The notes beneath the pieces were generated by a model that was not told the DNA's origin, made no database searches, and saw nothing but the letters and a program-made list of their open reading frames with translations. Shown piece after piece: positions 1 through 8,771 of a stretch of DNA of 64,000 bases. Each line of letters opens with the position of its first letter. Positions within the stretch are counted from its first letter, which is position 1. Position numbers and translations under genes: made by a program. The stretch lies in NCBI GenBank assembly GCA_045430345.1, contig JAILXT010000005.1:62001-126000 (forward strand). The letters run 5' to 3'. This DNA is from Agarilytica sp045430345 (GTDB lineage Bacteria; Pseudomonadota; Gammaproteobacteria; Pseudomonadales; Cellvibrionaceae).

Positions 1-1
1 G

Positions 2-1591
2 GCCCAAGTTGTTGAAGAGATTGCCGATTTCGGCGCCCGTTTCCAGCATGGCTTTGAAGTGGGCAGCAAGCCCGAAATGATCGCCGCGCTTTCAACACTG
101 GAAGAGCCCGGCAGCCTCATCATTTGTAATGGCTACAAAGACCAAGAGTTTATCGATCTAGGCTTACATGCAATCAAGTTGGGGTTCGCTTGTTTCTTTG
201 TAATTGAAACGCCCTCGGAATTACCCATCATTATCGAGCGAAGCAAAGCCCTCGATATCTCCCCCGTCATTGGCGTACGTGTAAAGATGACCACAAAAGT
301 CAGTGGGCATTGGAATTCTACCAGCGGGGACCGCAGCGTCTTTGGGCTCACGACCACCCAGCTAATAGAAGTTGTCGATACACTCAAAAAAGAAAACATG
401 TTGGATTGCCTCCAACTCCTGCATTGCCATCTAGGCTCACAAATACCGAACATTCAGGATATTCGAAACGGCATTGCAGAAGCCTGTCGTTTTTACGCAG
501 ACTTGGTATCAGAAGGCGCAGAACTGGCGTACATTGATCTTGGTGGCGGACTTGCCGTCGACTATTCTGGCGAGAAAAAAAACGAAGACCAGAGCCGTAA
601 TTACTCACTTCGCGAGTATTGCGAGGATATCGTTGATACTTTAAAACAAACCTTCGACCAACTTAATATTGCTCACCCCACCATCGTCACCGAATCTGGC
701 CGTGCAACCGTCGCGTACTCATCCGTATTACTTTTCAACATACTCGACACCACCACATTTGAACCCACACATTTGCCAAATGCCGGGGATCAATCGCACC
801 CGGTAATCGAAAACCTAAAAGAGATTCGTGAAACACTCTCAACTCGGCGAATACAGGAAAACTTCAACGATACACATTATTATCGCAACGAGGCCCGCGA
901 GCAATTCAAACGCGGACTAATGGATCTTCGAACTCGTGCAGTGGCCGAAAACCTGTTTCTGGAAATCATGCATGCGATATTAGCGCTCACAGAACAAATG
1001 GCTCGCCCGCCTCAAGATTTAGAAGGTTTAAAAACCTCATTGGCCGATATTTATTACGGAAATTTTAGCTTATTCCAATCCTTGCCCGACATCTGGGCGA
1101 TCGATCAACAATTTCCCATTATGCCGATTCACCGCTTACATGAACGTCCCACCCGTGAAGCCATAATCGCTGATATCACCTGTGACTGCGATGGTAAAAT
1201 TGACAGCTTCATTAGTGATACACCATCAAAAACGACCCTGCCACTGCACGAACTTAAAACAGGGGAAGAGTATTATCTCGGTGTATTTCTTGTCGGCGCC
1301 TACCAGGAAACACTGGGCGACCTGCACAACCTATTCGGCGATACCAATGTCGTGAGCGTAAGGCTCAACGCCGATGGCAGTTTTGACTTTGTAAAAGAAA
1401 TGCACGGCGACACCATTGCTGATGTATTGAGCTACGTTGAGTTTCACCCAAAAGACATGATCACACGCTACCGAAACACGGCTGAACGTGCCGTACGCGA
1501 AGGCCGAATCACTGCGCGGGAACGCGCAAAAATGATTCATAGCTTTAACGAAAGTATGCGTGGTTATACCTACTACGAAAAAGAGAACTAA
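2..1591 (+). CDS. speA: Biosynthetic arginine decarboxylase, 5' end cut by the window
   Basis: Decarboxylates L-arginine to agmatine with PLP, the first step of the agmatine route to putrescine. The frame is open to the first base of the window, so about 529 C-terminal residues are present against roughly 630-660 in full SpeA; the PLP lysine lies in the missing part. Visible family motifs are the H-C-H-L-G-S-Q strand near base 421, the D-L-G-G-G-L loop near 541, the E-S-G-R phosphate-binding segment near 690 and the C-terminal C-D-C-D-G active-site segment near 1183. It lies 13 bases upstream of the carboxyspermidine dehydrogenase gene, so agmatine-derived putrescine probably feeds that pathway. 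The identification is firm. The true start lies outside the window; a GTG at 59 in the same frame is internal. Confidence 0.95.
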   Translation, partial: AQVVEEIADFGARFQHGFEVGSKPEMIAALSTLEEPGSLIICNGYKDQEFIDLGLHAIKLGFACFFVIETPSELPIIIERSKALDISPVIGVRVKMTTKVSGHWNSTSGDRSVFGLTTTQLIEVVDTLKKENMLDCLQLLHCHLGSQIPNIQDIRNGIAEACRFYADLVSEGAELAYIDLGGGLAVDYSGEKKNEDQSRNYSLREYCEDIVDTLKQTFDQLNIAHPTIVTESGRATVAYSSVLLFNILDTTTFEPTHLPNAGDQSHPVIENLKEIRETLSTRRIQENFNDTHYYRNEAREQFKRGLMDLRTRAVAENLFLEIMHAILALTEQMARPPQDLEGLKTSLADIYYGNFSLFQSLPDIWAIDQQFPIMPIHRLHERPTREAIIADITCDCDGKIDSFISDTPSKTTLPLHELKTGEEYYLGVFLVGAYQETLGDLHNLFGDTNVVSVRLNADGSFDFVKEMHGDTIADVLSYVEFHPKDMITRYRNTAERAVREGRITARERAKMIHSFNESMRGYTYYEKEN

Positions 1592-1604
1592 GGATTTATC
1601 GACT

Positions 1605-2816
1605 ATGTCGACCGTAATGATTATCGGCGCTGGCGGCGTCGGGCAAGTCGTCACGCATAAATGTGCACAAGCTTCCGATGTATTTACAAAAATTGTTCTG
1701 GCAAGCCGTACAGAACAAAAATGTAAAAAAATCGCCCAGAGCGTTAAAGAGAAAACCGACATCACCATTGAGACAGCCCAAGTCGATGCAGACCAAGTCC
1801 CAGATCTTGTAGCGCTACTCAAGAGTGTAAAACCAAAACTGGTGATCAACGTAGCGCTGCCCTATCAAGACCTCACGATTATGGATGCTTGCTTAAAAGC
1901 CGGCGTTCATTATTTAGATACCGCTAACTATGAGCCACTGGATACCGCCAAGTTCGAATATAAATGGCAATGGGCTTACCAAGAGCAATTTAAACAAGCT
2001 GGCCTAATGGCCTTGCTCGGCTCTGGTTTTGATCCTGGTGCAACCAACGTATTTACCGCGTATTTAGCCAAACATTATTTCGATGAGATACACACACTGG
2101 ATATTATCGACGTGAACGGCGGCGACCACGGCTATCCTTTCGCCACAAATTTCAATCCCGAGATCAACATTCGTGAAGTCACTGCAGAATGTCGGCATTG
2201 GGAAAATGGCGAATTCGTCACCACCCCCGCCATGTCCCTCAAGCAAACATTTAACTGCCCTGAGAATGTCGGCGAATATAATATTTACCGCATGTACCAC
2301 GAAGAGCTCGAATCGCTCACAAAGTTTTACCCTACATTAAAAAAAGCACAGTTTTGGATGAGTTTCTCTGACAATTATTTAAAACACTTGGAAGTGCTCG
2401 GCAATGTCGGGATGACCGGTATCGAAGCGATTGAATATCAAGGGCAAGCAATCGTCCCGATTCAGTTTTTAAAGGCATTGCTGCCCGACCCATCGACACT
2501 GGGACCCCGAACAGTCGGAAAAACCTGTATCGGCTGCTACGTCACCGGCATTAAAGACGGTCAGCAAAAAACCGCTTACCTCTACAACATATGCGACCAC
2601 CAAGATTGCTACAAAGAAGTGGCCTCTCAAGCCATTTCATATACCACCGGCGTGCCCGCAATGGTGGGCGCTAAAATGATGATGGAGGACAAATGGATGG
2701 CCCCCGGCGTATGGAATATAGAACAAATGGATCCCGACCCATTTCTAGATAATATTGCGAATTTTGGACTGTCCTGGAAAGTAATCGAAGATCCTGATTT
2801 CGACTTGCTAAAGTAA
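1605..2816 (+). CDS. Carboxynorspermidine/carboxyspermidine dehydrogenase (saccharopine dehydrogenase family)
   Basis: NADPH-dependent enzyme that condenses a diamine (putrescine or 1,3-diaminopropane) with L-aspartate semialdehyde and reduces the Schiff base to carboxyspermidine or carboxynorspermidine. The 403-residue protein begins with a Rossmann strand and a G-A-G-G-V-G nucleotide-binding loop at residues 8-13, and contains the G-S-G-F-D-P-G-A-T-N segment typical of the LYS1-like branch. The ATG at 1605 is preferred to an upstream in-frame start at 1560, because 1560 lies inside speA and an AAGGA element precedes 1605. It sits between speA and nspC with short gaps, an operon layout. No diaminobutyrate aminotransferase or decarboxylase gene for diaminopropane is visible, so putrescine is the likelier substrate; that is an inference. 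Confidence 0.92.
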   Translation: MSTVMIIGAGGVGQVVTHKCAQASDVFTKIVLASRTEQKCKKIAQSVKEKTDITIETAQVDADQVPDLVALLKSVKPKLVINVALPYQDLTIMDACLKAGVHYLDTANYEPLDTAKFEYKWQWAYQEQFKQAGLMALLGSGFDPGATNVFTAYLAKHYFDEIHTLDIIDVNGGDHGYPFATNFNPEINIREVTAECRHWENGEFVTTPAMSLKQTFNCPENVGEYNIYRMYHEELESLTKFYPTLKKAQFWMSFSDNYLKHLEVLGNVGMTGIEAIEYQGQAIVPIQFLKALLPDPSTLGPRTVGKTCIGCYVTGIKDGQQKTAYLYNICDHQDCYKEVASQAISYTTGVPAMVGAKMMMEDKWMAPGVWNIEQMDPDPFLDNIANFGLSWKVIEDPDFDLLK

Positions 2817-2839
2817 GAGTTTAAAAATACACATTCACT

Positions 2840-4009
2840 ATGGCCGTCGTTAGTAAAACCTTTCTTAAGTTCGATCCATCGCGTGTACCATCACCCTGCT
2901 TTGTGGTGGATGAAGTCGCTATTGAAAACAACTTAAAACGACTTGCCTACGTGCAAGAACAAAGCGGCGCTAAAATATTACTCGCGCTTAAAGCGATCTC
3001 AATGCCGGCGATTGCACCGCTGATAAAACAATACTTATCCGGCACCTGTGCAAGCGGCTTACACGAAGCAAAACTAGGGAAAGAATTTTTCGGCGGCCAA
3101 GTTCATACTTTTTGTGCCGCTTATAAATCGGAAGAACTTGATGAGATCCTCCCTATTTCTGATCACGTTGTTTTCAACTCCAATGCGCAGTGGCAACGTT
3201 TTAAATCAAAAGCACTTGCCGCGACCAGTAAGCGCCCTCAACTGAAATTTGGCTTACGGCTAAACCCCATGCATTCTGAAGGTACCACGCCCCTATATGA
3301 CCCCTGCGCCCCCTGCTCTCGTTTGGGTATTCCTGCAGACCAGTTCTCAGACCTTGATTTAGAAGGCATCAGCGGCCTGCATTTTCATACTCTATGCGAA
3401 CAGAATTTTGCGCCGTTAGAACGTACACTTAATGCCATCGAAGAAAGATTTGCATCCACCCTGCATAACGTGGAATGGATTAACTTTGGAGGCGGCCATC
3501 ACATTACAGCGCCAGATTACAATACAGAGGCATTAATTCAACGCATCAAAAAAATGAAAGCACGCTACAACATCGACGTATATCTGGAACCCGGTGAAGC
3601 CATCGCGATACACTCTGGCGTACTTGTCAGTGAGGTACTCGACATTACCCACAATACCCGTGATCTCGCGATTCTTGATACCTCTGCGACTTGTCATATG
3701 CCAGACACGCTAGAAATGCCCTACCACGCTCATATTTTTAACGCCGGAGACGAATCCGAAAAAAGCCACCGTTATCGCCTCGGCGGACAAACATGTTTAG
3801 CGGGCGACGTTATGGGCGACTACAGTTTCGATTCTCCTCTCGTGATCGGCCAGCGGTTAATGTTTGACGATATGGCCCATTACACGATGGTAAAAACAAA
3901 TACGTTTAACGGTATTAATTTACCAGCCATTGCCCTTTGGAATTCCCAAACCGATGCATTAACCCTCGTCAATCAATTTGGATACGATGATTTTAAATCT
4001 CGGTTATAG
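2840..4009 (+). CDS. nspC: Carboxynorspermidine/carboxyspermidine decarboxylase
   Basis: PLP-dependent fold-III decarboxylase of the alanine racemase/ornithine decarboxylase class that removes the carboxyl group from carboxy(nor)spermidine to give (nor)spermidine. The 389-residue protein has the PLP lysine in L-A-L-K-A (Lys51), an H-F-H-T-L segment near residue 180, the G-G-G-H-H glycine loop, and E-P-G-E-A for the PLP phosphate. It follows the dehydrogenase after 23 bases, so the two steps are co-expressed. A weak hairpin (GCCGT/ACGGC, 4041-4060) with a short T run follows the stop. Whether the product is spermidine or norspermidine cannot be read from sequence; adjacency to speA favours spermidine. 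Confidence 0.94.
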   Translation: MAVVSKTFLKFDPSRVPSPCFVVDEVAIENNLKRLAYVQEQSGAKILLALKAISMPAIAPLIKQYLSGTCASGLHEAKLGKEFFGGQVHTFCAAYKSEELDEILPISDHVVFNSNAQWQRFKSKALAATSKRPQLKFGLRLNPMHSEGTTPLYDPCAPCSRLGIPADQFSDLDLEGISGLHFHTLCEQNFAPLERTLNAIEERFASTLHNVEWINFGGGHHITAPDYNTEALIQRIKKMKARYNIDVYLEPGEAIAIHSGVLVSEVLDITHNTRDLAILDTSATCHMPDTLEMPYHAHIFNAGDESEKSHRYRLGGQTCLAGDVMGDYSFDSPLVIGQRLMFDDMAHYTMVKTNTFNGINLPAIALWNSQTDALTLVNQFGYDDFKSRL

Positions 4010-4164
4010 ATACGTCGTTATATCACTGACCACATAAAATGCCGTATATCGTTTAACGGCTTTCCCGAACAGACACACTTGCAATACCGACTTACATTCC
4101 ATACGATCAACCCAAAATTACACCAACAATAAAACCTGACTTACCGGCTAATACGAGACCCACT

Positions 4165-4647
4165 ATGAAATTTGTCACTCCAGATTTATGCGATGACTTC
4201 CCTGAAGACGTCCGCGTCCTAAGCCCGATGCTGAACAACTATGGCGGTAAACGCCAATTTTGTGGCGAAATAGTCACCGTAAAATGTTTTGAAGATAACT
4301 CCCTCGTTAAAGAGCAAGCTGGCAAACCTGGAAACGGGAAGGTCCTCGTCGTTGATGGCGGCGGCTCCCTAAGGAAAGCTTTACTCGGTGATATGATTGC
4401 AGAAAATGCGGTCAAAAATGGTTGGGAAGGTTTTGTGATTTATGGCTGCATCAGAGATGTCGACGCAATATCGGCACTAGATCTTGGCGTTCAAGCAATG
4501 AATACCATCCCGTTAAAAACGGAAAAACGCGGCATTGGAGATTTAAATGTGGCGGTATCTTTTGGCGGACTCACCATTGAACCTGGCGAATATATTTACG
4601 CAGACAACAATGGCGTTATTGTCTCGGCCAAAAAATTAATTGGGTAA
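4165..4647 (+). CDS. rraA: RraA-family protein (putative 4-hydroxy-4-methyl-2-oxoglutarate aldolase or RNase E regulator)
   Basis: A 160-residue member of the RraA/HMG aldolase family, a small ring-forming oligomer. Some members bind RNase E and the degradosome helicase to inhibit RNA decay; others are class II pyruvate aldolases. The characteristic core runs from the G-G-G-S-L-R-K-A strand-loop near residue 65 to the G-C-I-R-D-V-D segment near residue 95. The Arg-Asp pair needed by the aldolases is kept, so catalysis remains possible. It is separated from nspC by 155 bases and has its own terminator region downstream, suggesting a single-gene unit rather than part of the polyamine operon. 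Family assignment is secure; which activity applies is not. Confidence 0.88.
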   Translation: MKFVTPDLCDDFPEDVRVLSPMLNNYGGKRQFCGEIVTVKCFEDNSLVKEQAGKPGNGKVLVVDGGGSLRKALLGDMIAENAVKNGWEGFVIYGCIRDVDAISALDLGVQAMNTIPLKTEKRGIGDLNVAVSFGGLTIEPGEYIYADNNGVIVSAKKLIG

Positions 4648-4678
4648 GTTCTAAAAAAGCGTAAAAGATGGAAAGTTC

Positions 4679-4744
4679 ACATGTGGTAATAGCTGTTGAA
4701 AGCTATCACCACATGTACTCAAACGCTTCTTAGCAGAAGCGTTT
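4679..4744. terminator. Two tandem hairpins between convergent genes
   Basis: A 16-base-pair stem with one mismatch (arms ACATGTGGT/ACCACATGT plus ATAGCT/AGCTAT, 4679-4716) is followed at once by a perfect 10-base-pair stem (AAACGCTTCT/AGAAGCGTTT, loop TAGC, 4721-4744). They lie between the ends of rraA and the outer-membrane protein gene, which converge. Neither has a long T run, so termination by these hairpins is an inference from position and strength. Confidence 0.6.
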
Positions 4745-4755
4745 AAGCAACAGAC

Positions 4756-5502
4756 TTAAAACTTAACATTTGCACCGAAATAAACGCCAGAAAATTCGAT
4801 ATTGCCGGCAAAGTCTTCATCATCACCAAGATCAATTTCGAACGCTCGATAGCCCAACTCCAATCCGATTTCAGCAATCACGGGAATCTCGATACCATAG
4901 CCAACCGCTGCGCGGTAATCGATGATAGATTTATCGTCTACGGATATCGCATTCGCATTACCTGTCACGTATAAGCCTGTAAAGGGTAAATCAATTTTTG
5001 TTTGGACGTAGAGCATGGGTAACACGCCATCTACCTCTTCTGACTCAGTCTCTTCCGTACCTTCAATTGTTCCCACAGCACTTACTTCTGCATCAAACTG
5101 TCTGAAGGTTAAACCAAAATCAACCATCGCGATTTCGTAATACAGTACGGCGTCCGTCATTGTGATATCAATTTCAGTCGCCACATCCGCATCAAAGGAT
5201 GAGTCACCGAAAACAAAGACATCCGTCAAAACACTATCACCAGAAGAAGAAATCGCACTTCGTTCCAATCTCACATTAGGGATAAAAGGCACGGCATGCT
5301 CAAACGCAACGTAGATGTAATTGTTACTTTCGTCGCCCAAGCCGAGGTCGTTAACATCCGTTTCTGAATCCCCAAGATCCCCTGAAACCTCTGTAGACCA
5401 GCTGCCAACACCGCCATATACAGAAAATAATGGTGTTGCATCCAAGGCAAAAACAGGCGTTGACGCAAAAACTAACGCTGCAGACGTCAGAAACTTTTTC
5501 AT
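4756..5502 (-). CDS. Outer-membrane beta-barrel protein (resembles the TIGR04219 family)
   Basis: A 248-residue protein with a clear signal peptide (M-K-K-F start, hydrophobic core, predicted cleavage after V-F-A near residue 19). The body is acidic, rich in alternating hydrophobic and polar strands and in D/E/G turns, and ends in N-V-K-F, a terminal-Phe beta signal used for BAM-dependent insertion. The opening strands (S-V-Y-G-G-V-G-S-W) resemble the small porin-like TIGR04219 family of marine gammaproteobacteria. An AGGGGG ribosome binding site precedes the ATG. It is transcribed alone, converging on rraA. Function is unknown; outer-membrane localisation is well supported, the exact family less so. 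Confidence 0.75.
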   Translation of the reverse strand: MKKFLTSAALVFASTPVFALDATPLFSVYGGVGSWSTEVSGDLGDSETDVNDLGLGDESNNYIYVAFEHAVPFIPNVRLERSAISSSGDSVLTDVFVFGDSSFDADVATEIDITMTDAVLYYEIAMVDFGLTFRQFDAEVSAVGTIEGTEETESEEVDGVLPMLYVQTKIDLPFTGLYVTGNANAISVDDKSIIDYRAAVGYGIEIPVIAEIGLELGYRAFEIDLGDDEDFAGNIEFSGVYFGANVKF

Positions 5503-5764
5503 AGTACCCCCTAAATAATGGAAATTATTGCTATTAGATTAATGACAATATAGACGTTAGCGAGGAGTCTAACAAACTAAACCGCGCTCGGGTTAGCGCT
5601 AGCGTGAAATTCATCCGTCAAACGAAGCCTTGCTTATTCCTTAACCTTTTATTGGCCGTCGATTAAGCGAGGCACACCGGTTTACGAAGCTTTAGACGCC
5701 AAGATTAGACCGCATTTACCTTGTTAAGGATAAGACAAGAACTCAAAGACAAAGACATTGCTAG

Positions 5765-6655
5765 CTATTGCGTACTACCCTTTAGCGTTTCCCAGGCTGC
5801 AACCGCAAGTATCACTGCACCACCGACATACACCATTGTTGAAGGCGTCTCATCTAATACTAACCACGCGATAACAGCACCAAACACAGGAGTATTGCAA
5901 CTAATTAACCCCACGGTTTTAGCGGATAGCCGTTTTAAGCTCATGGATAAAAAGGTATGAGCCATTGCGGTAGACAAACAACCTAACAAGATAACCATTC
6001 CCCAAGCACCCATATCGAGGCTTTTTAACGATCTAAACTCAATAAAGGGAATCAGCAGCACCGCCACAAGTAAAGTTTGATGGGCCATCAGTGCGATTGA
6101 GTTCACTTGAGGATAAACATATTTCTGTGTCGTATTCCTGAGCGAAAAAAGGATGGCCGAAATCACCCCCCAAAACGCCCCCAAAAATGCACCGCTATCC
6201 AACTCTCCCGCAAGTACATCTTCAGAGACCATAAGAAACACACCAAACAACACCACGCACGCCGCTAAAATATCGACCTTTTTGGGCCAAAGCCCTCTAA
6301 ACATCGGCTCGATCAAAACAGTGATAACGGGATAACTAAACAGCGCGAGCATGCCAATCGCCACGGTGGAAACTTGCATCGCATAAAAATACGTCACCCA
6401 ATGTATCGCTAATACGAAGCCCAACGCGTATACACCCAAAAACTCTCGAAACGAGGCCAATCGAAAAGATGACTTCTGTATAAACAGCAAGAAAAATAGT
6501 GCGATACAGGCAACCACACTGCGCAGCTGAGTGATTTCTGTCGCTTCCAAAGGAATGGCTTTAGCGAAAAAACCATTAAGCGCCAAAAGTAAAATCGATG
6601 CGTAAAGCACCAACAAACCGGTTCTTAGCGAGTGAGTATCATTTTGATCAGACAT
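5765..6655 (-). CDS. EamA/DMT-superfamily permease
   Basis: A 296-residue integral membrane protein with about ten hydrophobic segments arranged as two EamA repeats, the architecture of drug/metabolite transporters such as RhaT- or YdcZ-like exporters. The first repeat opens after a short cytoplasmic N-terminus (M-S-D-Q-N-D) and has the E-I-T-Q-L-R-S motif after the first helix; the second repeat contains S-C-N-T-P-V-F-G. Substrate cannot be inferred. It stands alone, more than 200 bases from both neighbours, and no terminator is evident after its stop. Confidence 0.88.
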   Translation of the reverse strand: MSDQNDTHSLRTGLLVLYASILLLALNGFFAKAIPLEATEITQLRSVVACIALFFLLFIQKSSFRLASFREFLGVYALGFVLAIHWVTYFYAMQVSTVAIGMLALFSYPVITVLIEPMFRGLWPKKVDILAACVVLFGVFLMVSEDVLAGELDSGAFLGAFWGVISAILFSLRNTTQKYVYPQVNSIALMAHQTLLVAVLLIPFIEFRSLKSLDMGAWGMVILLGCLSTAMAHTFLSMSLKRLSAKTVGLISCNTPVFGAVIAWLVLDETPSTMVYVGGAVILAVAAWETLKGSTQ

Positions 6656-6899
6656 GAATAAACCGATAACAACGGTGTAGACGACTTAAGTCCACCCTAA
6701 GTACAACCACACACAACACACGACACATCGAGGAAAACTCAAGGCCGAACCAGAGCAGGGATACTATCACCCAGCGCCTTAGATTGGCAGCGCACGCAGA
6801 ATAAACTCAACGTATACACTTAATTATGTATTAGCCCTCCACCCTTATTTTTTTAATATGTAATATGTATGGCGAGCAAGCACACAATGTTTATATGTA

Positions 6900-7874
6900 C
6901 TAAACACATTTACGTTCGCACCATACCGCAGCACCAATCAAACCAACTCGCGTATTGGTAATAACAGACACGGGGATATTTTTTACATAATCGCTCATCA
7001 CACCTTTATGCTGGAAGCGTTCGACAAACGCACTATCTTTTAGAAACTCGACAAATCGAGGGACAATACCGCCCGCAATATAAACACCACCCCGAGCACC
7101 AAACGTTAGTGCCAAATTTCCAGCAACACAACCAAGAAAAGCGCAGAAACATTCTAATGTTTTAATACAATTAACATCCGTCTCGTTAATTGCGTTGGCG
7201 GTGATAACCGCGGGAGACAACACCTTGGGCGTTTGCCCTGCCACTTTACACACAGCCGAATATAAATTACCAAGCCCCATTCCCGAAATCATTAACTCTG
7301 CAGATACATGACCTAAGTCTTCCATCACGGCGGCAATCAATTCACTTTCATATAGCGTGGCTGCCGGTAAATTTACGTGACCACCCAAACCCGATATGGG
7401 TAACCAACGTTCACTGTCAGGGCAATACGTTAACCCTGAAACGCCGAGGCCGGTCCCAGGGCCTATAATGGCTCTCGGCTCATAGTCATGTTCAGCACCA
7501 GACTTTATCATCTCAAGATCATTCTCCGAGAGAACACTTACGCCTAACGCCACGGCATTAAAATCGTTCATCACATCAAAACATTCAAAGCCAAAAACCT
7601 TCTTGGTCTCTTCAATAGAAAATGACCAAGGCAAATGCGTCATTTCAATTACATCCCCATTAATGGGGCTAGCTATCGCTATACATGCGGCTTTGGGTTT
7701 GTCGCACGCTAAGCCGGCTATGTACGCTGTCAGCGCAGAAAAAAAAGTGGGGTAATCTGCACCCGGCATAATTTTTACGTGGCTTAGCTCAGGCTGTGCG
7801 CCATTACTCGGCTTCATCACCAGCGCAAAGCGAGCGTTTGTCCCACCAATATCCGCCACAAGAAAAGGAAACAT
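6900..7874 (-). CDS. glk: Glucokinase
   Basis: Phosphorylates glucose to glucose 6-phosphate with ATP in the cytoplasm. The 324-residue length matches the Glk family (PF02685) rather than ROK kinases. The N-terminal phosphate loop A-D-I-G-G-T-N-A-R-F is at residues 8-17, the catalytic segment M-N-D-F-N-A lies near residue 100, and the adenosine-site loop G-P-G-T-G-L-G-V-S follows near 140. It is divergent from the two-component regulator gene. Its product feeds Pgi and the glycogen genes farther along the window. Assignment is strong. Confidence 0.95.
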   Translation of the reverse strand: MFPFLVADIGGTNARFALVMKPSNGAQPELSHVKIMPGADYPTFFSALTAYIAGLACDKPKAACIAIASPINGDVIEMTHLPWSFSIEETKKVFGFECFDVMNDFNAVALGVSVLSENDLEMIKSGAEHDYEPRAIIGPGTGLGVSGLTYCPDSERWLPISGLGGHVNLPAATLYESELIAAVMEDLGHVSAELMISGMGLGNLYSAVCKVAGQTPKVLSPAVITANAINETDVNCIKTLECFCAFLGCVAGNLALTFGARGGVYIAGGIVPRFVEFLKDSAFVERFQHKGVMSDYVKNIPVSVITNTRVGLIGAAVWCERKCV

Positions 7875-8072
7875 AATCGATAAACCTTGGTCAGAACCAT
7901 TTATGCCGCCCTACCAAGGGGAAATAGCGGTAGGACTTCGTTATCTTTACAAAAGAAGTATTACATAGCCTCACAGATCTGTTAAATAGGTCCGAATCAA
8001 CAATCCTAGAGCTGAATACAGGCACGGTAAACTGCGGTATCATTCTCAAAAAAGATGGAGTTGTACATTCCT

Positions 8073-8765
8073 ATGCCAAGACACGTTGTCATCGTCGAAG
8101 ACGAAGAAGCAATCGCTCAAAATTACTGCGATGCGCTACGCCGCCAAGGCTATAAAGTTTCTCATTATAGTTCTCGGCCCGAGGCCAGCGAGGCCTTCGC
8201 TAATCGCTTGCCCGACCTAGCCATCATCGATATAGGACTAGGCGACGAAATTGAAGGTGGGTTTGAGCTCTGTCGGGATTTACGGGCAAAGTCGCCAGAA
8301 CTCCCCATTATTTTTCTTACCGCGCGAGACAGTGAATTCGATGTTGTGTCAGGCCTCCGTTTAGGGGCTGATGATTATCTAACGAAAGATATTAGCCAAG
8401 TGCATATGCTTGCGCGTATTACCGCGCTTTTTCGCCGAGTGGAAACCCTTCAAAAACCCAATACCAACGAAACCGAAATCGTGCGCGGCGCACTCAAAAT
8501 CAATATGGATAGAATGGCCGCTCACTGGAACGAACAACTGGTCGATCTCACGGTAACGGAACTTTGGATCGTCCACTCGCTGGCACAGAATCCCGGACAC
8601 GTGAAAAACCGCCAACAACTTATGGATGCGGCCAACGTTGTACTCGATGACAACACGATTACCTCCCACATCAAGCGTATTCGTAAAAAGTTTAAAGAGC
8701 ATGATGCCAGCTTCGATTGCATCCAGACAGCCTACGGTATGGGCTACCGCTGGGTACCCCAGTAG
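8073..8765 (+). CDS. pdsR: Response regulator, OmpR type, of the PdsR (dedicated sortase system) kind
   Basis: A 230-residue receiver plus winged-helix DNA-binding regulator. The acidic pocket is E9-D10 and the phospho-acceptor is Asp53 in A-I-I-D-I-G; the conserved Thr and Lys are in L-T-A-R-D and L-T-K-D. The C-terminal half (about 130-228) is an OmpR/PhoB winged helix. An alternative ATG at 8055 would add six residues; 8073 was chosen because the family typically starts M-P-R/K followed by the first strand and a GGAG element lies upstream. The kinase gene starts six bases after the stop, so the two form a co-expressed pair. The PdsR label comes from overall resemblance; no sortase gene is near. 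Confidence 0.85.
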   Translation: MPRHVVIVEDEEAIAQNYCDALRRQGYKVSHYSSRPEASEAFANRLPDLAIIDIGLGDEIEGGFELCRDLRAKSPELPIIFLTARDSEFDVVSGLRLGADDYLTKDISQVHMLARITALFRRVETLQKPNTNETEIVRGALKINMDRMAAHWNEQLVDLTVTELWIVHSLAQNPGHVKNRQQLMDAANVVLDDNTITSHIKRIRKKFKEHDASFDCIQTAYGMGYRWVPQ

Positions 8766-8771
8766 CGTTCC

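Noticed and set aside
1331..1849. 172-codon minus-strand ORF across speA and the dehydrogenase gene
   Set aside because: It is opposite two well-identified genes and has no recognisable domain.
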